From: Anisakis pegreffii
Lineage: Eukaryota; Nematoda; Chromadorea; Rhabditida; Anisakidae
Direction of reading: 5' to 3'
DNA: 64,000 bases
Assembly: GCA_035041965.1 (NCBI GenBank)
Contig: JAPYMA010001039.1
Span: forward strand, 83,575 to 147,574
Part shown: in pieces, positions 1 through 11,800 of the stretch
How the letters are laid out: each line of letters starts with the position of its first letter
How positions within the stretch are numbered: the stretch's first letter is position 1
Notes under the pieces: generated by a model
The model's input: only the letters and a program-made list of their open reading frames with translations
Told to the model about the DNA's origin: nothing
The model's database searches: none
Program-made: the position numbers and the translations under genes

Positions 1-14
1 TCATTCAGGTGTAC

Positions 15-146
15 GAGTCATACTGTATCATTTAGATGAACCAAGTATACTGTATCATTTAGGTAAACGAGGTATACCGTATCATTTATGTAAACTAGGT
101 ATACTGTATCATTTAAGCATACGTATACAACTAAATGATACAATAT
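15..146. repeat. 27-bp tandem repeat, 4 copies, followed by an inverted partial copy
   Basis: The core TACTGTATCATTT (third copy TACCGTATCATTT) starts at 21, 48, 75 and 102, an exact 27-base period. The spacer varies around TAGGTAAACGAGGTA. Directly after the fourth copy, 133-146 holds the reverse complement of the core (AAATGATACAATAT), so the array ends in a hairpin-capable arrangement. The array touches the left edge and may be longer outside the window. Confidence 0.85.
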
Positions 147-368
147 AGCACACCCCGTATTCATCTTTAGAGTCTTCGATATCATGAAATCGAGAAGTTA
201 TTTTGTTTGTTTTTCTTTTCCGATCAAATATTTGCAAGCATCACATCTGCATGTACATATAAGTATGACTGCAGCCAGAAACGCTTCCGAATGAATTCGG
301 ATGCATTTATCAACCCAAACTGTGGATTATTTCCACTGATCAACACTTAACAAAAGCAATACACCCAC

Positions 369-632
369 CTGATTAACAGTGTGCACACGGGTGCGTTCTC
401 TTTCGTTACGTTTCGCAACTGCTAAAGGCGCTCGTTGCCATGCACGCTTATATTCACACAATTTCTTCGTTGATTTCGTCGATTCACCTGATTCATTCGA
501 CGACAACACCTCATTTTCAACTGAACGACGTATTAAACTCAACGAGATTTCATCTCTTTCAGATTTCGTTCCATCTGACTGTGAGCATTGCACTTCACTG
601 TTTGATACCTCACCATTACTTTCTGCAAGCAT
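369..632 (-). CDS. achaete-scute-type bHLH transcription factor, first coding exon (partial)
   Basis: An 88-codon minus-strand open exon ends in a basic region KRNERERTRVHTVNQ (about residues 74-88), the DNA-contacting half of a basic helix-loop-helix domain. The KRNERER..V..VN pattern is typical of the achaete-scute class. The 70 residues before it are Ser/Glu-rich and low in complexity. The exon closes at CAG|GTGGGT, a good donor in phase 0, exactly between the basic region and helix 1, so helix-loop-helix sequence should lie beyond the left edge; none is seen at 1-360. The start is the ATG at 632-630. A stop codon (TAG, 641-639) lies just upstream in frame, but that TAG also ends a possible acceptor (TTTCTTGTAG), so another 5' exon is possible. 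Family knowledge: such factors act in the nucleus as heterodimers with E/daughterless proteins in neuronal or gland cell fate. The exact orthologue is not determined. Confidence 0.7.
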
Positions 633-638
633 CAGCAA

Positions 639-3600
639 CTACAAGAAATCCTTCTACTCGGGGTTATCCATCGGAGGAGGAACTTCAGTTTGTCAAGAGA
701 AAGATCTAGGTGAATTGAGCAATTGCAGTAGTAGCCCACAAGATATTATTCGCTCAATACGAAACGAGAACGACGGTCGTTACACAGCCATGAATGATGT
801 TCACTCAATTAGCCAACTCAAACCTATCTAACGTACTCATAAAAGGGCCCGTTATAAAAGAGAACCTAATAACATAATTATTTTTGTAGATCATCAATGA
901 AGTCACGGATATTGTGATAATTTATTAGTATCTGATGAATCAATAATAATCGATCATGTTCATTCAATCGATGCAGCCTCCCAATTAAAATACTCTCGCT
1001 TTGCAAGCAGATAGACTATGACTAAATCATACGATACATACCGTAAACGGGCTGTTTAAGGGTAGGGGATAGGATCAGGAGCTTCCGAGACCTCGTAAGT
1101 GTTTGTGGATCCCTGAAAGTAAGGTGCCTCCCAGGTCAGGTCTCGAAATTTCGAGAGCGCTCGAAAACTTCAGCTTTCGGATCCTACCCTCGGGATTAGC
1201 CGACTCAAACCTACCAAAAACTGTTAACGGTGAGCGGTAAATGAAACACTGGTATAGCATCATATTCATGATCATTACTTGTTCAGGTGATCTGACGATG
1301 GTTAAAATCGAGAGAGCTGAGCGCAGTTCACATCCCCAAAACACATTCATCAGTTCAAAATTCAGGTTTGCGATAGAAAACTTTAAGATGACTCGTAATG
1401 ATATTAAATTGCTGATTCACTTACCACAAATGAACTGTGGATTGAGTTCCTTTCTTATACGGTATAAATGTACGGAATCTTCGTTAAAGATATCCTCTCG
1501 AAAGTACGTTAGTGAATTATTATTATTATTATTCGCTACACCTCTTCCAATGGAGTTCGATTCGGCTTTGTGCGTCATCAAATTCTACTGTAAATAATCG
1601 AGCAGCTGCGATATTCTGAATTGGAATTCCATTCGATTCGACGGGTCTGACGACGAAACGCGAGATCGCTGTCCAAAATCGATTACAAAACTGGTGATAA
1701 ACAAAGAATGAACCAAATTTAGTTTCAGGATTGACTAGTGACTCTATCAGTGAATCATTCAGCAATCAATTTTAACACCTCATTCTAAAGCCTCAAATAT
1801 ATATCATATTACTTAAAAACGACTTCGAAACTTTACGAAATTCATTTGTGAATGATAATTTTTTGGCACGTAGTACCAATTGTGATTCGATAATTAATTT
1901 CGATGGAAAAAACTGTTTGAGATAAAAAGCGTGGTGATGAAATAGATCATCGCTGAAGTTTGTTGAGGAACTGACGTGAATTCAAGTCTTTCTCATTATC
2001 TGTGAATACATAAAAATAGAAATTGTTGTCAGAATGCAAACGTAGGAATGCAAATGATTATGTCACATTGCTGGAGATGGGAACTGTAGATACTGAATTG
2101 ACTTCGTAGCCATCTACAACACTTCAAATCTGAACTTATTTTGATGGCATTTTGAGGCAAGAGGGAAGCACGCGACTCACACTTTGAATGCAAATTGCCA
2201 TTCAAGAATCGCTACGAAAACTGGCGACTGAAACTGTAAGGTTTAGTTCAACACTAAACGTTTACGTAATAGAATATTCGATGATATCAAGAAGTTCGAT
2301 TACTACTCAGCTGATAAATTGCTTCATAATTGAATGATTAATTATGCATGACTGCAGGTGTCGATGTTGTCTTTCCAGTCACTCTTTTCTTCACTCTAAT
2401 CCAATTCGAATCATTATACCTGAATGAATTGATTTCACAATTATTATGTATTCCATTTAAGTATATTTCATATCTTGCTCATTAAGTATTCCATTTCATA
2501 ATGAATTTCTCGCTAACATTTCAGAATGCTTTTTGCTTGAGTACAGTATTCATTAGCAAATATCGTGCTCCCTTCATTATCGTCACATTCAATGACATCA
2601 AATCACGTCTTGTATACAACAAGAGCAAGTGCAAAAATTTATAAGACGAAACTGTTAAAAGATCATATTTAAATTCACATGAATGCGTGTTTTTGTACAG
2701 TATCACGTGACACTTATACAAACTAAACGTATTATAAACAAAACATTTCGTTTACAAACACCTCAAAATATATGCTGGAGAAAGGGAATAATTTGTATCA
2801 GTGAGGAATTAAGAGATTTCATTTCCATCTGGATATCAACTACCAATTCTCTAAAGGTATCAACTCAATGTAAACAACATAAAATAAAAAATATCAATTG
2901 AGGAATGATGCGACTGTTATATTGCAGAAATGTGAATATTTCAGTTACAGACCTATTAATTGACTGCAAAATATTGTTCTGGAAGAATCGCAACGATACG
3001 TGATCTGCCAGTCGATTCCATGAAACAATCGAATTGTGTGTATTGTAACGATCCGAGAAAAACAAAGAAATTTACACACACAATGTCTCTACTTCAAACT
3101 ACATTCAGTATCCAGGAACGGTGTGCATCTGCTCAGCCACATACACACTCCTCTGAACTCGGTGAATCTCAAAAAGTGTTTCTCTTGAACAAAATATTCA
3201 TCATAAAGTGAACCATCCATCCATAAAGGGACGAACCGATGCAAGCGTGCAATACAATTGAGGTGGTGCACTGAAAAGATTTCAATGAATGTTCCATTCG
3301 AACAAAATACCAACACAACAAACTGAAAACGCGTAAAAGAGAAAAAGCAATAACAAACGGTTTATGAGCCAGCCGTTTGATCGAGGAGAAGCTGGTAATG
3401 TTATTGAAGAGGCGCTTTCATCCTTCCAGTCAGTAATTGTCCTGATGGTCAACGCGCTGAAACATCAGTTGGATGGATTGTACTACTACCTGGCCCATTA
3501 ATACCCAAATTACATGAATTCTTATTGCCAGAGGCTATAGGCGCAGTAAATTCCTATGAAGAAGATTATATCGACTTCATAATGGAATAAATGACTTAAA

Positions 3601-4850
3601 CTGGCAGCTTAGCGTGGAATAAGGACTTTATGGCGCGTGCATTTTTGTACACCCTGACACAAGCTTTTAAAAAAATTCTTATTTGAGAAATGCAATCAAG
3701 CAACAACAGGATCAATGAGAGGTCTCCATACATTCCGGAATGTACAGAGAACTTCCATTTATCAGTGAATTCAAGCCGCCACTATACTTTTGTCGCTGGT
3801 ACAATTTTGCCGGCGAATCTCATTGAACTGCATTGTTTTAAGGAACGCATTTTCAGACAGTTTGGATCAGGATTCTTGCAATGCTTTCCATATTCTATCG
3901 GAAGAGCACTCAGTAGGCCTCGACAGAAATCCAGCAGAGTTAGTCTCGTTAACTTCATTGTTTTGGTAGTATTGCGTTGGATTTATTACACAAGCCTTTA
4001 TGCTGCATGGTGAATTATTTTGGAAGTGAGTAGCATAGCTATGAGACGAATCCGTAACTGAGAAGAAATGTTAACAATAATGGATTAAACTGAACGACTG
4101 CCTTGGCCTTGCGACAAGTGTGGCAATGCAATGATCCTCATTCACGAATTATATGTTGGACTTATCATGAATTCCACGAAACGATTTATCACGAATTTTA
4201 TGGTGAATTCCTCTTCAATGAAAAATTTCATTGGCCACGAAACTAGTCTCTATGAAAGCTAGAAAATATCGAGTATTTACCAATGTCACTGAGGTGAGCA
4301 TACTCATATCAGTGTCGTACGCGAGATTTTCAAGGCAAGATTCTTGAAAACAGGAAGATGGCTTTTTTGCTGCGATATTCCTCTGTTTAATACAATCGTA
4401 CGTGAATCAGTCGGCAAGCCATATCCAAATGCATTCAAATAATTCCATCTTCATTCCAGTCATCTATCGAGCGAATTTGAAGAATGGAAAAGACGAAAAT
4501 TACACAAACACAAAAAATCACCACGACGAATTTATCAGCGAATTCTCTTTATAATGAGGTCAAAAAGACTTGGAAGTGCATTTTGGTGAGAGGTCGGAGT
4601 GAGAACACATGAGCGAATTTGATTTCCATTTGTGTTATTCGATTTGCATTCACAATTGTGCTTTGATTATTGTGTTCCGATCTCCACAATTACATCTCGT
4701 CTCAATAATGTCATGATTTTAGTGCGTATTGTAGTTCGTGCTGTTGATTACAGCTCTTCAATATGATTTCATTTCTTTTGTAGTTAGCATAACGTGTTAG
4801 TTTATCAAAAGTCGACACCTCGAAAAAAAAGGACAGCAGATTTAGGTCGG
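639..4850. other. non-coding stretch, no supported gene
   Basis: I see no exon here that can be joined to a recognisable domain. The open frames present (for example 1241-1597, 3690-4013) are of a length expected by chance in this composition. The segment 3441-3590 (plus) reads about 50 codons without a stop and ends in TAA overlapping an AATAAA, but matches no family I know. One short inverted-repeat element (1040-1231) is listed separately. Confidence 0.5.
1040..1231. repeat. candidate short MITE-like element with imperfect terminal inverted repeats
   Basis: The left end ACCGTAAACGGGCTGTTTA...GGTAGG pairs imperfectly with the reverse complement of the right end (CCTACC...ACTGTTAACGGT). The enclosed ~190 bp is clearly richer in G+C than its surroundings and contains a perfect 16-base palindrome TCTCGAAATTTCGAGA at 1141-1156. 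I could not identify a clean target-site duplication, so this is tentative. Confidence 0.3.
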
Positions 4851-4857
4851 TAATTTC

Positions 4858-5094
4858 TTTATTGGATAAACGGTTCAAGTGAATAAATCGGATACGATTC
4901 GGGCTATATCCACTCTTTGCATCAAAAACAATATACTATAGCGCGCGATCAAAACGTTCGATCGAGAGCCGACCGTCTATAATCTTCTTGGGAATGCATT
5001 CTCCCGCAGAGATGTGTTTATCAATGCTCAGTTGAATGATTACGTTCAAATCGCATTTGGTTTGGCAATAAGCAGAATACTCCTTTTTGGAAGA
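4858..5094 (-). CDS. possible terminal exon of an unrecognised gene, with polyadenylation signal
   Basis: On the minus strand a pyrimidine-rich tract ending in GAGCAG (acceptor at 5097-5095) is followed by 53 codons without interruption, including the stop TAG at 4938-4936. An AATAAA lies at 4863-4858, about 73 bases after the stop, followed by a T-rich stretch, which is the expected layout of a 3' end. The predicted peptide has a Cys-x3-Cys pair (YCQTKC) and matches no family I recognise. A possible upstream Cys-rich exon (minus strand, about 6017-5964, CGCVNRMNDCSDCDQ) sits between an AG and a GT, but I cannot prove the link. This could be chance. Confidence 0.22.
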
Positions 5095-7051
5095 CTGCTC
5101 GAAAATGTGAAAAAATAAGCACGTGAAATTTCTAAACGAATATTGAAATTGACAGCTGTGGAATTATGGCTACAAACTGTTTTGGTGTTTAATTCGCTCA
5201 GCCTAAATTGTTTTTCACTTGCAATATTTCAATGAAGTGATGGTTTCACGCTATATTTTCTCATTCCATTGGAGTATGAAAGAGAAGCAGATTGTTTTCG
5301 TTAAAAATATGAAATACACACAGTACGTAAATATGGTTTGTTGTTATCTTTTTTATTTTTGCTTTATTAAATGATTCGTTTGGATTTTCATTGAATGAAA
5401 ATGTGTATTTTGATTCGTTTGTTCACACTGATTCAATATCTCTTATTCATATTTGATAGAAAGCATTCAATTTTGTTTTGTGAAACACTGAAATTCGTAT
5501 TCTTTTTAATAGATGCATAGGTAAACATACACATTTACGCATCTTATTCATGACGTCAATTTCCACAGCGTATCGTCGAATGTTTAGTCTAAAATTATCT
5601 ACTAGATCAGAAATGTTCACAAATTCAATTCAACTCATTCGTTTCTGCCTTTCTTAGTGGCAGTAATCATTCAGATCGATCGGTTATTGGATATCTTTCT
5701 GAGTGACTGTTGTAATGAGTAAACAACAAACAAGCACGGAGCTGTGAGCAGTTAAACAAGAATTGAGAACGTTCACGAGTCAGTCTCGTTATAAATGACA
5801 GTTTATCAGTAGAACTGTGTAATGAGATTCTCGTATTGTGTCAACTCAATGAAGCAATCTGTTTGTGACGAGTGATAGTACGCAATCAACCGCGGGTGGT
5901 TAATAGACGTGGGAATGGAATACCGTAATGAATTTGTGAATGAAAGCAAAAGTGAAATGACATTTAATTGGTCGCAATCGCTGCAGTCATTCATTCTATT
6001 CACGCATCCGCATCGCTTCAATTGAATTCGTTCGGTTTGCTCATTACCGTAGGCATAGTGGTTGTCATCGTATGCTGTGCATTGTTTATTGTATGGCTAT
6101 CGTAAATGCATGGGAATATAGTTGAGCAAATGAAGCGCAATCGTGTTAACACATCATTTTCGTAGGTTACAGCCATCTGTTGTCTGTCATCTTCCCATGA
6201 CCTAAACCTTTTACAATACCGATCTTACTCAAACGTCTTCATATTGATACCAACTTTGTCACGCACTTTCAGTCGTCAACACCATATCGATAGTAATATT
6301 AGTCCCAAATTCAACTCTGAATCGAATCACCGTTCATTAACTCTGACGTAAAAAAGTGCAAATTAGTTTGAGAGTCAGTCGTTTGATTTCCGCATATTTT
6401 AGTTTCATTTCGATTCCGTCCAATAAACGAAAACAAAATCAAAATGACTTCATAACAACCGTTTGTTTTGGACGTGTACAAAACACCTTCAATGATTACA
6501 AAAATCGAAACTTTGTTTTGGACAGCGATATTTTGGTGATTCTCTCAAATTTCTGAATTCCTCATAGCTAAGATCGAATGAATTGAGATAAGAAATAATA
6601 CGTAGTCAAAATTGGTAATTTTTGGATATCTTACAAAATCACTGTAGATTCGTTACGTTTCGTCCATGAATTCATTGTGGAGTCACTGTAAAGTATTGAA
6701 TAGACGCCAAAAGATTGAATGATTGAGAGAGAAAAGTTGAATTTATTGAGAGTGCAGAGGATGGGATCGAATGCGATCGGTGGTTTGTGCTCTTCAAGCG
6801 GATAATCCCTTAAATCCATGAGAAAACACGAACAACTAACAATATTTTCGTTGTTACTTAATAATTGTTCTATTGAACGTTCGTGTCTCCATTCACATTC
6901 TTATGTGTGCATGAAAACATCCTCTTTGTTCATCACATTTATCAATTTCTATTAAAAACTATAAAATATCTTGTTTGAGCCAACTGCTTTGCCTTCCAAA
7001 TACATATTTTAGTACACTCTTTCCATGGTTGCCTTAATTTGCCTTAATGAG

Positions 7052-7118
7052 AATAATGTTGTGATTAGCTGAGTGATCAAACAGCACTATCAGTCCATTG
7101 TCCATTATCTCTGTCAGT
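7052..7118 (+). repeat. 67-bp dispersed repeat, copy 1
   Basis: This segment, starting AATAATGTTGTGATTAGCTG and ending CTCTGTCAGT, recurs at 8741-8807 in the same orientation with 62 of 67 bases identical and no gaps. The flanks are unrelated. It looks like a small dispersed element or a remnant of a local duplication. Confidence 0.8.
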
Positions 7119-8740
7119 TGCCTTAGTGAACGAATATTCAGGTTTAATGTTCAGTTTTCAGTGAGTTTCATTATTTCGATGTAAGTAACTGCTTTTTGAT
7201 GACTACATACGGTGGCCAATTCCACTTAAACGTCATTCAATTCGCGTATAATCAGCACATGATACGGATGAAAAAACGTCTGAGTGGAATGCTTAATAGT
7301 GTGGTCGTGCGCAAATGAGTTTGTATACTGATAGGTGTTTTAAGGATATGCTCAAGCTGTTTTCTTATGGAGTGATGTAATATTTGTTGTGCCCTTTACA
7401 GGTTAATCGATTTGTCATTGAATTTACGAAGGGTATAATTAACACTTTTTTTGGATATGCTTGCTTGGGGTTGGTTATGTGCATATTGCATAACGTACGA
7501 CTAACTGTATTCATCTCATCATTGTCAGTTATAATTATCCTATTTCTGTTGAACGTCTTCAATAGTCAAGGTCGTATTCGTTTTTGTTTCGATAATATTC
7601 ACAGAATAAAACCGTTTAAGAATCCTCAACTTTTCACTGCGTTAAAACCCTACGTCTAGTTCAATATTGGCTTTAAATTCATGGCCGCAGTTTAGTTGTA
7701 ACCAATAGATCATTCACAGAAACATTTTATCTGTGAGGTATTATGTTGAAATCGGAGTCAATACTTTAACGTTGATCTTAACGAAGTGTGCAAAGGAACA
7801 CACTTTTTGAATTTATTACACTTTGGTAGCATTAATTATGAATAATTCTGTTTGGTTCCATTAAACAACGACCACAATCGGTTTTATTCAGAAGAAGACA
7901 ACGTGATGATAATGTACGCATATGCGCAATACATTTGAAATTATGACGCATTCAGAAGATTAGACATTAAAAGTTCTCGTTGATGGCTGGAGTATACTGA
8001 AGAAGATTAGCTGTTTCAACGGTAAAATTTTAGGCAAATTATAATTCGTTGAAGGGTTCAAGATTGAATTGATCATTTGGAATGAAGTTTTTTCGTTTTT
8101 GATGGTTCAGCAAATTGCATATCTGACATTCCGATGATCAGTCACAACTGAAAATCTGGCAGTCGAAGTTGTTTTTTTCGGAAATTCGGAGCTGTATCGA
8201 AAAAATATTTGGAATTCTTTGAAGCACAAATATGTGTTCGAAAACTTTTTCCGTTATCTTTGTTGCAAATCTCTCGATGCGTCATAATCTTTTGCAGTCG
8301 AAATATCGAAATGCGACATGGTTAAATTGTTCTGTAAGTGCTGAAGATTGCACTTTCGTATAATTTTCAGATATTTCTAATCAGTGGGCGATTGTTTTGA
8401 CATGTCTTCCACTTGCAGTGCTATTCCTAGCGCACTTGCTAATATGTGGATCTTATAAGATTTTGATGAAAACGTGACGCAGATGGTGGATAATATTCAC
8501 TTTATCACTGCTGTCGATTCCCATCAACAAACTCATAATCTGGAATCACCGACATAGTCTCACGATTTTCAGATAAATCATATTCTCGAATTATGTTCTC
8601 GAAAGATAGATCGTTCATTCAGTCATTAATACGTTCATTAATTCACTCATCAATTCTTCTATGTCATCTTCTTTCCCAACAGTAAAATGAACTGACTGAT
8701 CATAAAAGTTGTTTATGAGTTGTTTAGCGCAGATGTCGGT

Positions 8741-8807
8741 AATAATGTTGTGATTAGCTGAGTGATCAAACAGCAGTAACAGTCCATTGGCCGTTGTCTC
8801 TGTCAGT
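8741..8807 (+). repeat. 67-bp dispersed repeat, copy 2
   Basis: Second copy of the element at 7052-7118, differing at five positions. It lies about 1.7 kb downstream in direct orientation. Confidence 0.8.
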
Positions 8808-11800
8808 GATAAACACATACTTATCCAACTATCAAATGAACAAATTAATAAAATGAGCGCTTTAATGAACACTACTTTGTGAAATATCGGTGAGTGATTT
8901 AAAGTGCCGAGAAGGAGTCATTTTAATGGCGATATTCCCTAACCACGTCTCATTTATAGACGATTCTTTCTGGTTTATATGAGAATCAGTCAGTTCTTCA
9001 CTCACTCATTTTCGATATCTTTTATGAGCTTGAGAATACACGAAATCACTTCGTGTGCGATTCATTGGAGGAATATCTCGTTATTACGATACCGTAGTCG
9101 CTTGTGTATGACTGCGATTCGTTTGAGACACCAACAATAGTCAAAAACGATGCAGTGCAATTTGCAATTGTAAGTGTAATAAAGTAATGATATCAAGAAT
9201 GCGAACGTCAATACAATAACGGTGAACACTCGTTTATTCATTAGAGAAATTCGTTGATTATTCTCATTAACAAAGCAAATATTTATTTAGGTGCAGTAAT
9301 GAGAATTGAATGAGAGGTGTTCTTGATTGATCGATGTCAGCAATTTGATCAGCCACAATGGTAATGAGTTTTGTGCCAGCGGGGATCTATAATTGTTTTA
9401 ATTAATCAACTCATCTCAAAAAAATGAGAAAGAACTAATCTGTTCGAAGCAATTCATTGCAACAGGTTCCCTTTTCACATTAAATCATTATTTTATTGCC
9501 TAATAACGATGTTTATTTATGATTTTAACTGTGTGAATTTTGATGTGCAACCGTCGTGCAATTTTTAAATCGAAACTTCGTTGGTGATTTCTTCAATATT
9601 GATTCATCGTGATGGATACACGCGATGAGCACTGAAAATTTATTCCATTCCGTCTGGCTGTCGAAATGAAGACATTTAAACATAATTCAGTTACTTGAAA
9701 GCCTCAAATGAAAGTACCGACATCGGTTGAACGCTGCCGTTAAGGTTATATGATGAACTTCAACGAACATTCAATACTGAATCACGAAAAATCACACCTT
9801 ACGAGCTTGTATCACACGAGAGTGCATTTTATTGCATGATGTAAGAATACTTTCTGGAAGGTGTTTCTTTAAAAGTGTTTCGTTCATCCCATCAGCTCAA
9901 GTAAAGTTATAAAGTAACAGTTTATTGTTTACTATACACAGCTACACGACAATCCCATAAGTAATGCGATAAAGGCTGATGCATTCTGTGAAATTGTTTG
10001 CATATTTGTTCATTAGTTAATCCACCGGAAAGGTTACGCAATAATTGATAGTCTTGGCTTACTGACGGAATGGCGCCGCTGCAATGAAACGAACAACGCA
10101 AATCCATCGCGTAATTAAATGTGAACAGACTCACTTTATTTTTAATGACAAAAACACGAATGTGAACAACGATGATCAACAATTCATTAGTGCTTCGAAT
10201 AAAGATGAGTGATTTGCGAGTGTTAAAGAGTAGGTTATGAATGATGAGAAAAACGAACTTAACTTCACATTATTCACCAAGATCACTTCCTCAACAAATC
10301 ACTTCTTTGAATGCCAGTTTTGTGCGGGATGCATAAAAGCTTCCAAAAGAGAGTCCAATTGTTTCATGATTCTCAGCCCTGAATATTCACACAATACGGG
10401 TCACTTAATTGACAAGCTACTACAGTGAATGTCTCAGAAGCGAGCAAAGGCAACAATAATCCATACTGTTTACAAGTAACGGTGACTCGTAATCGCGAAA
10501 CGATTCAATGCTCATTCAAAAAAATGGTGGTATTTTATATGGCTGAGAAGGTCATTTGCATTCGATTCAATCGGTTGCGTTGAACGATAGTCAAGAAAAG
10601 TGGAATGATCGCATTATTATCGCATTAAGAAACACACTCTCTCAGAAGGACATCATTATTTTGTGCTTCATCGAACGGCAAAATGAATGCTTGAAATGTA
10701 CGCAAGTGACCAACCACATAACCATTCATTCATTTCACTTTTCTTCCCACAAAACTTTCGCAGCGATGAAGAAATACATAAAACAAGTATAGTTTAGTGC
10801 CAATAAAGTATTACTGATGAGAAAAATGGCATTGTTGTTGTTTGTTTGTTTGGAATAGCAGAGTTGAATGTGTTTTATTCATCGACTGAACAGTTCTTAG
10901 ATGGAGTTTGCATCAACTTGCTTAATCACTTAACGATAGCAGATTTGAATCTGCTGCAGAGTTTGGATTGAAATTGTACAATTGGATCCAAATTTGTTCC
11001 TCTTTCGATATTCGATGGCGATGTCATTTAGAAAAGCTGTTCGAAGTAATCGACTCGACCATCAAGTTATTCATAAGTTGAATGATAGTGCTCGAATGTT
11101 AGAGTGGAAAGATAGTGATCGAGTCACACCACATTCAATGTGAGATCATCTAAGCTACTGGTTCAGTTGGCTATCCGTTCATTCCATGGTTTGAATATTG
11201 CGATATTATCAAATCTAAAAAAGTGAATTCATGCAATTAGAAGCGAAGAATTTGGTCAATATTTTAACGAGCTAAAAAAGTCACAAGCAATGACGAATGA
11301 CTTGTTTGTTTGATATAATTGATGTGGTAAATATAGCGGGATATAAATGATCATAAAGATAGTATGATTTATGGAATGAATCTCTTAAAGAATGTATCAT
11401 TAAATTAATACTTCTCTAATCCTTGCCACACACCTGCATGCGTCCATTCCCTCAAAATACTCATCCTAATCAACCCTGTCAGTCTTTAAGCTTTTCACTC
11501 CTTATTATTGTCTTCTTCCTTTTCTTATCATTCGTTCACTTCTTGCTGACCCTAATCAAACACATTATGCATTACCTGAAATTATAAATGTAATTTTGAC
11601 GTTGTTTCTGCACTGTTAACCACTTAATCACGAAATTTAAGAACAATTTTTGAAATGCGTTCATCAAAGTTTCAGTGGTTGTTTGAGAGTACTGTTGTAG
11701 AGATAAGGCAGGTTGGTTACGATGCGTGAACGAATGCATGTTATCTATGTGGTGGTCGAAGTGCTGTTCTGATGCTTGTGCTTCCCTTAAATGAGTATTC

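Noticed and set aside
3441..3590. Plus-strand terminal exon ending in LLPGPLIPKLHEFLLPEAIG...
   Set aside because: Looks protein-like but is only about 50 codons, has no recognised family and no upstream exon in phase. Kept only as a remark.
6631..6819. Minus-strand MDLRDYPLEEH as a cys-loop ligand-gated channel exon
   Set aside because: It resembles the M-D-L-x-x-Y-P-L-D motif but lacks both loop cysteines and any neighbouring channel exon. Most likely chance.
7384..7659. 91-codon hydrophobic frame after a CTTTACAG acceptor as a membrane protein exon
   Set aside because: Length is within the number of such frames expected by chance in AT-rich DNA, and no family motif or partner exon is visible.
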